A program made the position numbers and the translations under genes. From Salinicoccus roseus (GTDB lineage Bacteria > Bacillota > Bacilli > Staphylococcales > Salinicoccaceae): 64,000 nt of DNA. The stretch's first letter is position 1. The number at the start of each line of letters is the position of its first letter. Positions 27,614 through 38,287 of the stretch are shown piece by piece. The notes beneath the pieces were generated by a model. The model did no database searches and had not been told where the DNA came from. It saw nothing but the letters and a program-made list of their open reading frames with translations. The stretch is taken from assembly GCF_003814515.1 (NCBI RefSeq), contig NZ_RKQJ01000001.1, positions 186,001-250,000 of the forward strand, in the 5' to 3' direction.

Positions 27614-28960
27614 ATGCATGTCATCGCATTGAGTCTGAATTACAGGAAAGCGAGTGTCGAAGAAAGAGAAAAGGTAGCGTTCAAGGATGAGGAAGTCATC
27701 CCGGCGCTGCATAGGCTGAGGGAGCAGAAAAGTGTGCTTGAAGCCGTACTTCTGTCCACATGCAACAGGACGGAAGTGTACGTCGTCAGCGACCAGGTGC
27801 ATACAGGGAAGTATTATTCCCAGATGTTCCTTGCCGACTGGTTCGACCTGGACCTGGCATCGGTCAAGAGGATCACGGACATCAAAGTCGGAGATGAGGC
27901 GGTCGAACATCTTTACCGTGTCGCTTCTGGCCTGGAATCCATGGTACTCGGCGAGACCCAGATACTTGGCCAGATCAGGGAGGCGTTCTTCACCGCCCAA
28001 AATGAGCATACCACGGGAACCATCTTCAACAAGCTTTTCAAGGAAGCCATTACAGTGGCGAAGCGTGGACATAGTGAAACGGATATTTCAAAGAATGCCA
28101 TATCCATCTCCTATGCTGCAGTGGAGCTTGCAAAGAAGATATTCTCACGTGTAGGTGACAGCAGGGTGCTGGTCATCGGGGCGGGGGAAATGGCTGAACA
28201 ATCCCTGTTGAACCTGACTTCGAATGGCATCAGGAATGTCACGGTCGTCAACAGGTCTGAAGAGAAGGCTGAACATTTGGCAGGCCGGTTCAATGGTAAA
28301 AGTGCCTCCATCGAAAGTCTGGAGCAGGAACTTGCAGGTGCCGACATCGTAATTTCGAGCACTGCTGCACGGAACTACGTCATTACCGAGGAACTTGTCT
28401 CGGAAGCGATGGCGGGCCGTAAAGGAAAGCCGCTCATCATGATGGACATCGCGCTGCCGCGTGACATCGACCCGACCGTGGGTGGAATGGATAATGTATA
28501 CATGTACAACGTGGACGACCTCCAGGGACTGGTTGACGCCAATCTGTCTACACGCCAGGAGGAAGCTGCAAAAATTGAAGGCATGATCGCCGAAAGCATG
28601 GACAAGTTCACCGAGTGGGTGAACATGCTTGGTGTGGTGCCGGTCATCCAGGCGCTCCGTTCGAAGGCGCTCTCCATCCATGAAGAGACTTTCCAGAGTG
28701 TTGAACGGAAGATGCCGGATATGACCGATCGTGAACGTACGGTGATATCCAAGCACATGAAGAGCATCATCAACCAGATGCTCAAGGATCCGATCATCTA
28801 CACCAAGGAGATTTCAGGTGACAGGAAAGCAAGTGCAAAACTTGAAGAAATAGAACAGCTCTTCGGCATCGAAGAAGAAGTGGATGCCATCCGCCAGCAG
28901 GAAAAAGAGAAGCAGCATCAGAAAAGATTGGCAAGGAAGCAGGAGCTGGCTCTGGATTAA
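27614..28960 (+). CDS. hemA: Glutamyl-tRNA reductase
   Basis: The 448-residue enzyme reduces glutamyl-tRNA to glutamate-1-semialdehyde, the first step of C5 tetrapyrrole synthesis. The catalytic Cys50 is in LLSTCNRTEVY, the substrate-binding ETQILGQIREAF is present, and the NADPH motif is VIGAGEMAEQSLLNL (near 180). The C-terminal dimerisation helix is long and charged. The ATG at 27614 has only a G-rich run as ribosome-binding site. It heads a complete hem operon. Confidence 0.97.
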   Translation: MHVIALSLNYRKASVEEREKVAFKDEEVIPALHRLREQKSVLEAVLLSTCNRTEVYVVSDQVHTGKYYSQMFLADWFDLDLASVKRITDIKVGDEAVEHLYRVASGLESMVLGETQILGQIREAFFTAQNEHTTGTIFNKLFKEAITVAKRGHSETDISKNAISISYAAVELAKKIFSRVGDSRVLVIGAGEMAEQSLLNLTSNGIRNVTVVNRSEEKAEHLAGRFNGKSASIESLEQELAGADIVISSTAARNYVITEELVSEAMAGRKGKPLIMMDIALPRDIDPTVGGMDNVYMYNVDDLQGLVDANLSTRQEEAAKIEGMIAESMDKFTEWVNMLGVVPVIQALRSKALSIHEETFQSVERKMPDMTDRERTVISKHMKSIINQMLKDPIIYTKEISGDRKASAKLEEIEQLFGIEEEVDAIRQQEKEKQHQKRLARKQELALD

Positions 28961-28972
28961 GGTGGAAACCAT

Positions 28973-29797
28973 ATGGATATGATGTTCCGCAGTCATGAAT
29001 TTATATTGTTATTATACTTTTTGAGCCTTTCTGTGCTAAGCTACGATCTGTTTTTCAGGAATCGGCTGGCCAGGAAGGTTTCCTTTTATCTTGTCGTAAT
29101 TGCCGCCGTGCTGCAGGTCGCCACATTCATATATATCGGGGTGAACCTCGGCCGCATTCCCATCCAGACGACGTTCGAAGGGATATATGTATTTTCCGCC
29201 CTTGTTGTGATCATAGGCCTGGTACACTACAGCCGGAGCGATTCGGAAATCGCCTTTTCGCTCTATGTATTCTGTGCCTTTATACTTTTTTCCATATATA
29301 CATTTGCACCTGTCGCCTACAACAGGGTGACCGAAGTTTCAGCCATCATGAATGAACTGCTCGTCATCCACATCGTATTGGCGCTGTTTGCCTATGTGCT
29401 GTACTTCATTTCGGTGATACATGCCGTGATATATATCATCCAATATGATAATCTGAAAAAGAAGCGTTTCAATCGCCTATTCTTCTCACTCTTCAGTGTG
29501 GAGAAAGCGAAGAAGACGATGATACGTACGCTCGTGCTCGGGATGCTGTTCATGCTGATCAGCATATCTCTTGGAACTCAGTGGGGAGTATATATATTCG
29601 GAACTGAAATATTCCAGGACTTCAAGGTGCTGGGCACCCTGTTCGTACTCATGCTGTATGCAGCGCTTTTCTTCCATCTGAAGATAAGGAAGGACATATA
29701 CCAGTTTGCCTGGTTCAACATACTGATCTTCATCATATGCATGTTGAACTATCTATTCATTACACAACTTTCCAGTTTTCACTTCTGGAGCTATTAA
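28973..29797 (+). CDS. hemX: HemX/CcsA-family integral membrane protein
   Basis: The 274-residue product has about eight hydrophobic helices and belongs to the cytochrome c assembly (CcsA/ResC-like) family. In B. subtilis HemX limits the amount of HemA, and the same post-translational role is likely here. It lies between hemA and hemC as in other Firmicutes. AAGGTGG is seven bases before the ATG at 28973; a second in-frame Met follows at residue 3. Confidence 0.88.
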   Translation: MDMMFRSHEFILLLYFLSLSVLSYDLFFRNRLARKVSFYLVVIAAVLQVATFIYIGVNLGRIPIQTTFEGIYVFSALVVIIGLVHYSRSDSEIAFSLYVFCAFILFSIYTFAPVAYNRVTEVSAIMNELLVIHIVLALFAYVLYFISVIHAVIYIIQYDNLKKKRFNRLFFSLFSVEKAKKTMIRTLVLGMLFMLISISLGTQWGVYIFGTEIFQDFKVLGTLFVLMLYAALFFHLKIRKDIYQFAWFNILIFIICMLNYLFITQLSSFHFWSY

Positions 29798-29809
29798 AGG
29801 AGACGCAAA

Positions 29810-30733
29810 ATGAGAAAATTTATCGTTGGTTCAAGACGCAGCGGCCTGGCGATGACCCAGTCCAGACAGTTCATCGACAGCCTCAAATCGCATTATCCGG
29901 ACATGGATATCGAAATCAAGGAAATAGTGACCAAAGGGGACAGGATCGTGGATGTCCAGCTGTCGAAAGTCGGCGGCAAAGGCCTTTTCGTCAAGGAGAT
30001 CGAGCAGGCGCTCGCCGACAAGGAGATCGACATGGCGATCCACAGCCTGAAGGATGTGCCGAGTTCCATGCCGGAAGGCTTCACCATTGCGTGTGTGCCT
30101 GAACGGGAAGATATGCGGGATGCCTTCCTGGCCAACAACAAAGTCCACTTCAAGGATCTGCCTGCAGGCAGTGTCGTGGGTACAAGCAGCCTGAGGCGCG
30201 GCGCCCAGCTGCTTGCGATGCGTGATGATATAGAAGTGAAGTGGGTGCGCGGCAACATCGATACACGCATCAAGAAGATGGAATCCGGTGAATATGATGC
30301 AATCGTGCTTGCAGCTGCCGGCCTCAAACGCATGGGCTGGTCCGACAATATCGTCACGGAATACTTCGATCCGGAATCATTCATTCCGGCCATTGCCCAG
30401 GGCGCCCTCGGCATCGAGTGCCGTTCTGACGACAAGGAGCTGATCGAAATGCTGCAGAAGGTGCATTCGGATGTGGATGCGACGTGCACGTCTGCTGAAC
30501 GTGCCTTCCTGAAGCGCATGGATGGCAGCTGCCAGGTGCCGATTGGCGGTTATGCAGCCTATGAGGACGGGGAACTCTATCTGACAGGACTCATCATGCC
30601 TGAAGACGGCAGTGAGCAGTATATCGTCAAGAAATCCCATCAGGATCCGGATACGCTCGGCAACCTCGTCGCTGATGAAATGGAGCGCATCGGTGCAAAG
30701 GATATCATCGACCGCATCAATGAATCGCTCTAG
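29810..30733 (+). CDS. hemC: Porphobilinogen deaminase (hydroxymethylbilane synthase)
   Basis: The 307-residue enzyme joins four porphobilinogens into hydroxymethylbilane. The dipyrromethane-cofactor Cys is in [13 protein letters not shown] (near 241), and [24 protein letters not shown] and [11 protein letters not shown] provide the substrate-binding Arg and Asp residues. The ATG has AAAGGAG upstream. Its last 14 bases overlap hemD. Confidence 0.97.
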   Translation: MRKFIVGSRRSGLAMTQSRQFIDSLKSHYPDMDIEIKEIVTKGDRIVDVQLSKVGGKGLFVKEIEQALADKEIDMAIHSLKDVPSSMPEGFTIACVPEREDMRDAFLANNKVHFKDLPAGSVVGTSSLRRGAQLLAMRDDIEVKWVRGNIDTRIKKMESGEYDAIVLAAAGLKRMGWSDNIVTEYFDPESFIPAIAQGALGIECRSDDKELIEMLQKVHSDVDATCTSAERAFLKRMDGSCQVPIGGYAAYEDGELYLTGLIMPEDGSEQYIVKKSHQDPDTLGNLVADEMERIGAKDIIDRINESL

Positions 30734-31421
30734 ACCTTTCCTCATCATGACGCAGAGCAGGGAGCAGGAATGCCGGTCGGACAGGTTTGTGCTCCATCAT
30801 GTACCGTTGATTACAACCGAACGGCTGTCTTTTGATGCATCACTGCTGGAAGATGAATATGACTGGCTTGTGCTCACAAGCCGCAATGCGGTGGAGCACT
30901 TCCTGCCGTATATGGACTCCGTCAAATTCGACAGGCTGGCGAGCATCGGCAGAAAGACGAGTGAAAGCCTGGAGGCCCATGGCTTTACGGTGGACTTCGA
31001 GCCGCCGGATTATTCACAGGAAGGTTTCATGGCGCATTTTACAGCCCAACCGGGTGACCGTGTGCTCTATCCCGTCAGTGAGCGGGCACGCCCGCTCCTT
31101 TATGAGCATTTGGGCAGACAGGGATGTACGGTGACACGCATCGCCCTCTATCGGCCCACAGACAACGGTGCTTCAAGGAAAGTGCTGCAGGAGCTGCTTA
31201 TGGAGAAACCGTATGGCATCACATTCTCGAGCCCGTCGGGGGTCCGGACCTTCATGAAATGGTTTGCTCCCGGCATGCTCAAAGGCATGACTGTCGCTGC
31301 AATCGGACATGTGACGGCGGAAGCTTTGGAGGAGTACGGCGTATCCTCCATCCAGCCCGCGAAGGAAACGGTGGAGGATATGATCCTGATGCTTGAAGAA
31401 AGAATAGATAGGGGAGTATAA
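30720..31421 (+). CDS. hemD: Uroporphyrinogen-III synthase
   Basis: The 233-residue product matches HemD by position, length and sparse motifs ([56 protein letters not shown]). It cyclises hydroxymethylbilane with inversion of ring D. HemD is poorly conserved, so context carries weight. The ATG at 30720 lies inside the hemC end, giving translational coupling; a longer upstream frame overlaps hemC and is not used. Confidence 0.92.
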   Translation: MNRSRPFLIMTQSREQECRSDRFVLHHVPLITTERLSFDASLLEDEYDWLVLTSRNAVEHFLPYMDSVKFDRLASIGRKTSESLEAHGFTVDFEPPDYSQEGFMAHFTAQPGDRVLYPVSERARPLLYEHLGRQGCTVTRIALYRPTDNGASRKVLQELLMEKPYGITFSSPSGVRTFMKWFAPGMLKGMTVAAIGHVTAEALEEYGVSSIQPAKETVEDMILMLEERIDRGV

Positions 31422-31422
31422 A

Positions 31423-32403
31423 ATGAATTTCGATAGACATAGACGTCTGAGAAGGACAGAATTTATGAGGGATATGGTCAGGGAGACGAAAGTTGCAAAG
31501 GAAGACCTGATCTACCCGATCTTCGTAGTGGAAGCAGATGATGTGAAGGAGGAAGTGCCATCGATGAAGGGGGTCTTCCAGATTTCACTGAACCGCCTCC
31601 ATGAAGAGCTGGAAGAGGTGAAGGCAGCCGGAATCAAATCCGTCATCTTCTTCGGCATACCGGACGAGAAGGACCCGGAGGGCCATGGTGCCTACCATGA
31701 CCATGGCGTCGTCCAGGAAGCCTGCAGAATTTCAAAGGGACTGTATCCTGAAATACTGGTCATCCTGGATACATGCCTGTGCGAATATACAGATCACGGC
31801 CATTGCGGCCTTATCGACCCGGACACGAAGGATGTCGACAACGACAGTACACTGCCGCTCCTGGTCAGGACGGCCGTCTCGCAGGCAAAAGCCGGCGCCG
31901 ATATCATCGCACCGAGCAATATGATGGACGGTTTCGTCACGGAAATAAGGAAGGGGCTCGATGACAACGGCTACAGCCATATACCGATCATGAGCTACGG
32001 AATCAAATATGCCTCCAAATTCTATGGGCCATTCCGCGATGCGGCGGATTCCACACCATCCTTCGGCGACCGCAGGACTTATCAGATGGACCCTGCAAAC
32101 CGTCTGGAGGCACAGCGCGAACTGGAAAGCGACCTCGAAGAGGGATGCGACATGATGATCGTCAAACCGGCGCTATCCTATCTTGACATCATCAGGGATG
32201 TCAGGAACAATACCAATGTACCGGTAGTCGCCTATAATGTCAGTGGAGAATACGCAATGACGCGCACCGCAGTCGATATGGGCCTTCTCGAGGAGTCCGT
32301 CATCATGGAGCAGATGGTTTCCATGAAGCGCGCCGGTGCGGATATGATCATCACATACTTTGCCAAAGACATATGCCGAATGCTTGATGAAGGGATGAAA
32401 TGA
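31423..32403 (+). CDS. hemB: Delta-aminolevulinic acid dehydratase (porphobilinogen synthase)
   Basis: The 326-residue enzyme condenses two ALA molecules into porphobilinogen. The Cys-rich zinc site ([14 protein letters not shown], near residues 118-131) shows it is the zinc-dependent type. The two Schiff-base Lys regions ([16 protein letters not shown] and [11 protein letters not shown]) are present. The start is one base after hemD ends, with GGGGAG upstream. Confidence 0.97.
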   Translation: MNFDRHRRLRRTEFMRDMVRETKVAKEDLIYPIFVVEADDVKEEVPSMKGVFQISLNRLHEELEEVKAAGIKSVIFFGIPDEKDPEGHGAYHDHGVVQEACRISKGLYPEILVILDTCLCEYTDHGHCGLIDPDTKDVDNDSTLPLLVRTAVSQAKAGADIIAPSNMMDGFVTEIRKGLDDNGYSHIPIMSYGIKYASKFYGPFRDAADSTPSFGDRRTYQMDPANRLEAQRELESDLEEGCDMMIVKPALSYLDIIRDVRNNTNVPVVAYNVSGEYAMTRTAVDMGLLEESVIMEQMVSMKRAGADMIITYFAKDICRMLDEGMK

Positions 32404-32404
32404 A

Positions 32405-33691
32405 ATGTACGAAAAATCGAAAGCACTCTATGAAAAAGCAAAAGACCTCATGCCCGGCGGGGTGAACAGTCCTGTCAGGGCTTTCAACTCCGTTGGTATG
32501 GACCCGGTATTCATCGATCACGGGAAAGATGCGAGGACCTATGATGTGGACGGCAATGAATACATCGATTACGTGCTCAGTTTCGGTCCACTGATCCTTG
32601 GACACAGTGACAGGACCGTAGTCGATGCCCTTACTGCGGCCGCACAGAAAGGCACGAGCTTCGGTGCGCCGACGGCACTTGAAAATGAACTGGCGGAACT
32701 CGTCATCGACCGTGTGCCTTCAGTCGAGATGCTCCGCATGGTCTCTTCCGGTACGGAAGCGACGCTTGCTGCGCTGAGGCTGGCGAGAGGTTTTACGGGA
32801 AAGAATAAAATACTGAAATTCGAAGGCTGCTACCACGGCCACAGCGACTCCCTCCTGATTAAGGCGGGCAGCGGCGTTGCGACGCTTGGATTGCCGGATT
32901 CCCCGGGTGTGCCGGAAGGGACGGCGGCGAATACCATCACCGTACCGTACAACGATGAAGAAAGCCTTTCCGAGGCATTCGACAAGTTTGGTGACGACAT
33001 TGCTGCAGTCATCATGGAGCCGGTCGCCGGCAACATGGGCGTAGTGCCTCCGAAAGAAGGGTTCCTGAAGTTCGTCCGTGAGATTACGGAGCAGAATGAT
33101 ACACTGCTCATATTCGATGAGGTCATGACCGGTTTCCGTGTCGACTACAACAGTGCCCAGGGACATTATGGCATAACACCTGACCTGACCTGCCTCGGCA
33201 AGGTGATCGGCGGCGGACTGCCTGTAGGGGCCTATGGCGGCAGGCGCGACATCATGGAGCGCATTGCACCCGTCGGGGACATCTACCAGGCCGGTACACT
33301 GTCCGGGAACCCCCTCGCGATGACGGCAGGGCTCGAGACGCTCAAACAGCTGACGCCGGAAAGCTATGAACATTTCAATAAGCTCGGCGACATGCTTGAA
33401 GTCGGCCTGAAGGAGATATTCAGCGAAAAAGGCTACCCGATCACCGTCAATCGTGCCGGCTCGATGATCGGCTTCTTCCTTACCGAAGGACCAGTCGTGG
33501 ATTTCGACAGCGCCAACACGAGTGATCTGGAGCTTTTCAAAAATCTGTACCAGGAACTGCTCAAGGAAGGCGTCTACCTGCCGCCTTCCCAGTTTGAAGG
33601 CATGTTCCTCTCTACCAAGCATACAGAGGAAGATATACGGAAGACGCTGGATGCATTCAGAAATGCACTCGACCGCGCAGCGGACAGGTAA
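32405..33691 (+). CDS. hemL: Glutamate-1-semialdehyde 2,1-aminomutase
   Basis: The 428-residue PLP enzyme converts glutamate-1-semialdehyde to ALA, completing the C5 route begun by HemA. Typical motifs are [12 protein letters not shown] at the start, [25 protein letters not shown] and the PLP-Lys region [17 protein letters not shown]. It starts one base after the hemB stop and is the last gene of the hem operon; a weak gap without a strong hairpin follows. Confidence 0.97.
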   Translation: MYEKSKALYEKAKDLMPGGVNSPVRAFNSVGMDPVFIDHGKDARTYDVDGNEYIDYVLSFGPLILGHSDRTVVDALTAAAQKGTSFGAPTALENELAELVIDRVPSVEMLRMVSSGTEATLAALRLARGFTGKNKILKFEGCYHGHSDSLLIKAGSGVATLGLPDSPGVPEGTAANTITVPYNDEESLSEAFDKFGDDIAAVIMEPVAGNMGVVPPKEGFLKFVREITEQNDTLLIFDEVMTGFRVDYNSAQGHYGITPDLTCLGKVIGGGLPVGAYGGRRDIMERIAPVGDIYQAGTLSGNPLAMTAGLETLKQLTPESYEHFNKLGDMLEVGLKEIFSEKGYPITVNRAGSMIGFFLTEGPVVDFDSANTSDLELFKNLYQELLKEGVYLPPSQFEGMFLSTKHTEEDIRKTLDAFRNALDRAADR

Positions 33692-33765
33692 GACATGAAT
33701 TTTGATTTTATCTGTACTGAATAAAGTGTATAATGGAAGAGAATATACAACGGGAGGTAGTTTGA

Positions 33766-34194
33766 ATGGCCAAGGACAAGGATAAGCACATATCCGACAA
33801 GGATATGAACATGAAAGGCGAAAGAGATGAAGATAAAGTCTACATCGAAGGTCAGAACAGGGAAATGATCGAGCACAAAGAGGACAACAAGAAGAACCCG
33901 CTCATGTGGATCATTCCAATCGTCATCGTCCTGTTGATTCTTCCACTGATCATCAACCAGTTCAGTGGCGGTGGAGATGAAGAGGATGGTTCGACATCGA
34001 CCACTTCCGGAGAAGAGGAGACACAGGAAGAGGGGATGACTGAAGAGGAGAGCACGGAAGAAGGCTCCGGTTCAGAAGGATCTGAAGAAGAGGAAAGTAC
34101 TGAAGAGGACGCATCCGGTGATTCAGAGGAAGAAACTACAGAAGAGGATTCTGGATCTGGTGATTCAGAGGAAGAGACCTCTGAAGGCAACTAG
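33766..34194 (+). CDS. Single-pass membrane protein with long acidic Ser/Glu-rich tail
   Basis: The 142-residue protein has a charged N-terminal part (1-46), one transmembrane segment (PLMWIIPIVIVLLILPLII, about 45-63) and a tail of about 78 residues made almost entirely of Glu, Ser, Thr, Asp and Gly in repeated E-S-T-E-E and G-D-S-E-E-E units. With no cleavable signal peptide, an N-in/C-out topology fits, placing the acidic tail in the wall space. The function is unknown. The start ATG has GGGAGG upstream and a TATAAT is at 33729-33734. The highly acidic tail resembles adaptation to salt, but that is inference. Confidence 0.75.
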   Translation: MAKDKDKHISDKDMNMKGERDEDKVYIEGQNREMIEHKEDNKKNPLMWIIPIVIVLLILPLIINQFSGGGDEEDGSTSTTSGEEETQEEGMTEEESTEEGSGSEGSEEEESTEEDASGDSEEETTEEDSGSGDSEEETSEGN

Positions 34195-34208
34195 AATGAA
34201 TCCTGATA

Positions 34209-34241
34209 CAACCCCGCAGCAGTGGATACTGGGCGGGGTTG
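34209..34241 (+). terminator. Stem-loop after the acidic-tail gene
   Basis: CAACCCCGC and GCGGGGTTG pair with a 15-base loop, shortly after the stop at 34194. There is no T-run, so it is a weak terminator at best or an mRNA end structure. Confidence 0.4.
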
Positions 34242-34299
34242 CATTATGCGTGGATATTGTTTTGGATTCCGAAATAATCAAGGGGAGGGGGCAGGTCCG

Positions 34300-35373
34300 A
34301 TGAAATATATGAACCTGGTCTTCCTGTTCATCGCTGCAATCGTCCTGTCTGCCCTGCTCCAGTGGGTGGGCATGGTGCTGCCATGGCTTTTCGGAGCAAT
34401 GATGGCAACAGTCCTGTTCTACAGGCTGGTGACGAAGGCGTTCCATTATCCGAGATGGCTCGGCAACGTCGGCCTCGTCATCATCGGGGCGGAGATCGGA
34501 TCCGCCTTCACTCTGCAGACACTCAGTGATATGGCAGACGACTACATGAACATCATCCTGATTTCACTGTTCATCATCATTCTGAGCCTGATTCTGGCGC
34601 GGTTCTTCATGAAGATGACCGGCTGTACAATGGAGACGGCGGTCCTTTCCTCGATTCCGGGGGCATTGTCACAGATGATTGTGATGGCAGAGGAGGAGAA
34701 GCGTGCAGATCTGCTGCTCGTCACGATGACGCAGATGTCCCGCATCGTACTCGTCGTCATATTCGTACCGCTGATCGCGAGCCTCACGAAAGGGCAGGGA
34801 ACTTCTGAACTGAATGAAACTGCTGCACCCCTCCTCTCAGTCGTGACATGGGATATGCTCTGGATCATTGCAGCGGTTCCCGTCATCATCCTCATACTGA
34901 TGAAATTGAAGTTCCCCGTCCCATTCATGATGGGGCCGATGCTGGCCATACTCGGCTGGAACATGGCCACGGACTATACATTTTCGGTCGACACGGAGTT
35001 CATGTATGCAGCACAGCTGTTCTTCGGCATCCGGATCGGCGTCCAGCTGTCGGCGCTCATCACCCAGCTGAACAGCCGGATGATCGCCGCCATGTTCATA
35101 CAGAATGTACTGGTGATTGCAGGGACGATGGGCATCGTGCTGATGTTCCTGCTCGTAACAGACCATAATTTCACCGATCTGTTCCTCAGTGCGGCACCCG
35201 GCGGCATCGGACAGATCATCATCGTAGCTGTTGAAATGGGGGCGAACACGGCGATGATCTCCAGCTATCACATATTCAGGATCTTCTTCATCCTCCTGAT
35301 CATCGCCCCCCTCATAAACTATCTTCTGAGGCGGAACAGGCGCCGGCGCCAGCATGCGGATGATGGGGCTTGA
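34300..35373 (+). CDS. AbrB-family (membrane AbrB duplication) putative transporter
   Basis: The 357-residue protein has about ten transmembrane helices and two copies of the membrane AbrB-type repeat (for example LPWLFGAMMATVLFYRL, NVGLVIIGAEIGSAFTLQTL and later PFMMGPMLAILGWNM, AQLFFGIRIGVQLS). Members are loosely annotated as ammonia monooxygenase or AbrB regulators, but this is a membrane protein and the substrate is unknown. The ATG at 34300 has GGGGAGGGG upstream; the longer frame from 34222 is unlikely. A similar gene is recalled between hemL and valS in S. aureus. Confidence 0.78.
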   Translation: MKYMNLVFLFIAAIVLSALLQWVGMVLPWLFGAMMATVLFYRLVTKAFHYPRWLGNVGLVIIGAEIGSAFTLQTLSDMADDYMNIILISLFIIILSLILARFFMKMTGCTMETAVLSSIPGALSQMIVMAEEEKRADLLLVTMTQMSRIVLVVIFVPLIASLTKGQGTSELNETAAPLLSVVTWDMLWIIAAVPVIILILMKLKFPVPFMMGPMLAILGWNMATDYTFSVDTEFMYAAQLFFGIRIGVQLSALITQLNSRMIAAMFIQNVLVIAGTMGIVLMFLLVTDHNFTDLFLSAAPGGIGQIIIVAVEMGANTAMISSYHIFRIFFILLIIAPLINYLLRRNRRRRQHADDGA

Positions 35374-35398
35374 CAGCGCCCGGGTGTTGGAATACTAT
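35370..35398 (+). promoter_or_regulatory. Promoter of the valS T-box transcript
   Basis: A consensus TTGACA at 35370-35375 overlaps the stop of the preceding gene; TACTAT at 35393-35398 follows after 17 bases. Confidence 0.75.
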
Positions 35399-35403
35399 AA
35401 AAT

Positions 35404-35640
35404 TAATGCAATAGATGAAGGCAGGAGAGTAGTGGTGTACGGGTTACAGAGAGCATGTGGATGCTGTGAACATGCCGAAGTATGCCATGAAAGTAGTCTG
35501 CATAGATCAGTCCTGAACCAAAGTAGGGCCTGACGTGGGATGAGCGTTAATCGTCTCGAGTGCAGCATTTCATGCTGAATCTAGGTGGTACCGCGGAGCT
35601 TCCGTCCTATAGTCATGGACAGGAAGCTTTTTATTTTGTC
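35404..35640 (+). promoter_or_regulatory. T-box riboswitch (Val) controlling valS-folC
   Basis: The T-box core AGGTGGTACCGCG is at 35583-35595, followed by the terminator AGCTTCCGTCC / GGACAGGAAGCTTTTTATTTT at about 35597-35637. In stem I the AG-bulge element AGAGAGC (about 35448-35454) and the GGATGCTG distal loop are visible. GGTGTAC pairs with GTATGCC, and the 3' strand below carries GTA (35493-35495), a Val codon and the likely specifier; GTC directly after it is the alternative. tRNA-Val is the expected ligand. Confidence 0.93.
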
Positions 35641-35656
35641 TAAAGGAGAGAATGTT

Positions 35657-38284
35657 ATGGAAATGTCCAAGAAGTACGATCCAAAAACGGTTGAAGAAGG
35701 TAAATATGAAAAATGGGTGGAAGCCGGATATTTCAAGTCCGATGCGTCTTCAGACAAGCCGCCGTACTCCATCGTCATTCCGCCGCCGAATGTGACGGGG
35801 AAACTGCACCTCGGCCATGCCTGGGATACGACACTGCAGGATATCATCACGCGCATGAAGCGCATGCAGGGCTATGAGGTCCTCTACCTGCCCGGCATGG
35901 ACCATGCAGGCATCGCTACACAGGCGAAGGTGGAAGCACGCCTGCGCGAGCAGGGCGTCACCCGTCATGAGCTCGGCAGGGAGAAGTTCCTTGAACGGGC
36001 ATGGGACTGGAAGGAGGAGTATGCCGATTTCATCCGCAGCCAGTGGGAGAAGCTCGGCCTGGGCCTCGATTATGACAAGGAGCGCTTTACGATGGATGAA
36101 GGCCTGTCGAAAGCGGTGCGGAAGGTCTTCGTCGACATGTACAACAAGGGGATGATCTACCGCGGTGAATACATCATCAACTGGGACCCGGCAACACAGA
36201 CTGCCCTGAGTGACATCGAGGTCATCCATAAGGAAGTTGAAGGGAACTTTTATCATGTGAAGTATCCGCTGCCGGACGGCAATCATCTTGAAATCGCAAC
36301 GACACGTCCCGAGACGATGCTCGGTGATACGGCGATCGTCGTCCACCCCGACGATGACCGATACAAGGAGTACATCGGCAAGACCGTGACGCTGCCGATC
36401 ATGGAACGCGAACTGCCGATTATCGCAGACCCGTATGTCGACATGGAATTCGGCACCGGTGTGATGAAGGTGACGCCGGCACACGACCCGAACGACTTCG
36501 TGCTTGGCGAACGCCATGAGCTGAAGCGAATCAATGTCATGAATGAGGACGGTTCGATGAACGACCTTGCAGGCAGATATGCAGGCATGGACCGTTTCGA
36601 ATGCCGCAAGGCACTGGTCAAGGATCTCGAGGCGGAAAGCTACCTGATCAAGGTGGAGCCGCATATCCACTCGGTCGGACATTCCGAGCGCAGCGGAGCT
36701 GTCGTCGAGCCCTACCTGTCCACACAATGGTTCGTCAAGATGGACGACCTTGCCAAAAAGAGCCTGGACAATCAGGATTCCGATAATGCGATCAACTTCG
36801 TACCCGAGCGCTTCGATGCGACATTCCGCCGCTGGATGGAAGATATCCGCGACTGGTGCATTTCCCGCCAGCTCTGGTGGGGACACCAGATTCCGGCCTG
36901 GTATCATAAAGACTCCGGAGAGATGCATGTCGGCATGGAACCGCCGGCGGACTTAGACAACTGGGTCCAGGACGAAGATGTGCTGGATACATGGTTCTCA
37001 AGCGCACTATGGCCGTTTTCCACGATGGGGTGGCCTGAAGAGACGGAAGATCTGAAGAAGTTCTTCCCGACCAACGTACTTGTAACAGGGTACGACATCA
37101 TCTTCTTCTGGGTGGCGCGGATGATCTTCTCCTCCCTTGAGCATACAGGTGAGAATCCGTTCGATGATGTACTGCTCCATGGTCTGGTGAGGGATGAGCA
37201 GAACCGGAAGATGTCCAAATCCCTCGGCAATGGTGTCGATCCGATGGATGTCATCGAAAAATACGGAGCAGATGCCCTGCGCTACTTCCTGTCCACAGGA
37301 ACAACACCGGGACACGATCTCAGATATTCCGACGAAAAAGTCGAATCCGTCTGGAATTTCATCAATAAAATTTGGAACGCCTCGCGCTTCAGCCTGATGA
37401 ATATCGGTGAGGACTTCGGCATGGACGACATCAATCTCGAAGGTGAAAAATCATTGGCCGACGAATGGATACTGACGCGGCTGAATGAAACGATCGGCAA
37501 CGTCACCCAGCTGTCCGAACGCTACGAATTCGGTGAAGCAGGGCGTCTGCTGTACAACTTCATCTGGGATGACTTCTGTGACTGGTACATCGAAATGGCG
37601 AAAGTGCCGATGACTGAAGGTACTGATGCAGAGAAGGCGATGACACGCTCCGTGCTGCTTCATACACTGGACAATATACTGAAGATGCTCCATCCGTTCA
37701 TGCCATTTGTGACGGAGGAGATCTACCAGACGATAGAGCCGGGCAGGACGATCGTCACAAGCGAGTGGGCGAAGGCGCATACACACCTCAGCAATCCGAC
37801 TTCCGAGGATGCCATGGCACTGCTCGTCGACATCATCAAATCCGTCCGCCAGACGAGAAATGAAGTCAACACACCGCTGTCGAAGCCGATTGACATATCC
37901 ATAGAAGTCAAGGACGCGGCACGTCGGGAACTCATCGAGAACAACAGGCACTACATCGAAAGGTTCTGCAACCCGTCGTCCCTCGAAATCTCTTCTGAGA
38001 TCGTGTCTGAAGAGGATGTGAAGACGGATGTAGTGAACGGCGCGACCATCATACTGCCATTGTCCGGCCTGATAGATATGCAGGAGGAGATTGCACGCCT
38101 CGAAGGCGAGCTGAAGCGCCTTGAGGGTGAACTGAAACGTGTCGACGGCAAGCTCTCCAACGAAAAGTTCGTTGCGAACGCACCGGCGGATGTAGTGGAA
38201 AAGGAAAAAGAGAAACAGATCGGTTACCAGTCCCAGTTCAATGAAGTCAGGGAAAGGCTGGATAATCTGAAAAGAAAGGGATAG
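35657..38284 (+). CDS. valS: Valyl-tRNA synthetase
   Basis: The 875-residue class I synthetase has the HIGH motif ([15 protein letters not shown], near 45), an inserted editing domain (about 190-345; [17 protein letters not shown]), the KMSKS loop ([14 protein letters not shown], near 520), the anticodon-binding domain and a C-terminal coiled coil ([17 protein letters not shown]). The ATG at 35657 has AGGAG nine bases upstream. The upstream open frame through the T-box is not coding. folC follows after three bases. Confidence 0.97.
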   Translation: MEMSKKYDPKTVEEGKYEKWVEAGYFKSDASSDKPPYSIVIPPPNVTGKLHLGHAWDTTLQDIITRMKRMQGYEVLYLPGMDHAGIATQAKVEARLREQGVTRHELGREKFLERAWDWKEEYADFIRSQWEKLGLGLDYDKERFTMDEGLSKAVRKVFVDMYNKGMIYRGEYIINWDPATQTALSDIEVIHKEVEGNFYHVKYPLPDGNHLEIATTRPETMLGDTAIVVHPDDDRYKEYIGKTVTLPIMERELPIIADPYVDMEFGTGVMKVTPAHDPNDFVLGERHELKRINVMNEDGSMNDLAGRYAGMDRFECRKALVKDLEAESYLIKVEPHIHSVGHSERSGAVVEPYLSTQWFVKMDDLAKKSLDNQDSDNAINFVPERFDATFRRWMEDIRDWCISRQLWWGHQIPAWYHKDSGEMHVGMEPPADLDNWVQDEDVLDTWFSSALWPFSTMGWPEETEDLKKFFPTNVLVTGYDIIFFWVARMIFSSLEHTGENPFDDVLLHGLVRDEQNRKMSKSLGNGVDPMDVIEKYGADALRYFLSTGTTPGHDLRYSDEKVESVWNFINKIWNASRFSLMNIGEDFGMDDINLEGEKSLADEWILTRLNETIGNVTQLSERYEFGEAGRLLYNFIWDDFCDWYIEMAKVPMTEGTDAEKAMTRSVLLHTLDNILKMLHPFMPFVTEEIYQTIEPGRTIVTSEWAKAHTHLSNPTSEDAMALLVDIIKSVRQTRNEVNTPLSKPIDISIEVKDAARRELIENNRHYIERFCNPSSLEISSEIVSEEDVKTDVVNGATIILPLSGLIDMQEEIARLEGELKRLEGELKRVDGKLSNEKFVANAPADVVEKEKEKQIGYQSQFNEVRERLDNLKRKG

Positions 38285-38287
38285 GTA

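Noticed and set aside
35585-35656. Open frame extending valS upstream
   Set aside because: It covers the T-box terminator; the Met at 35657 has the ribosome-binding site and fits the family start.
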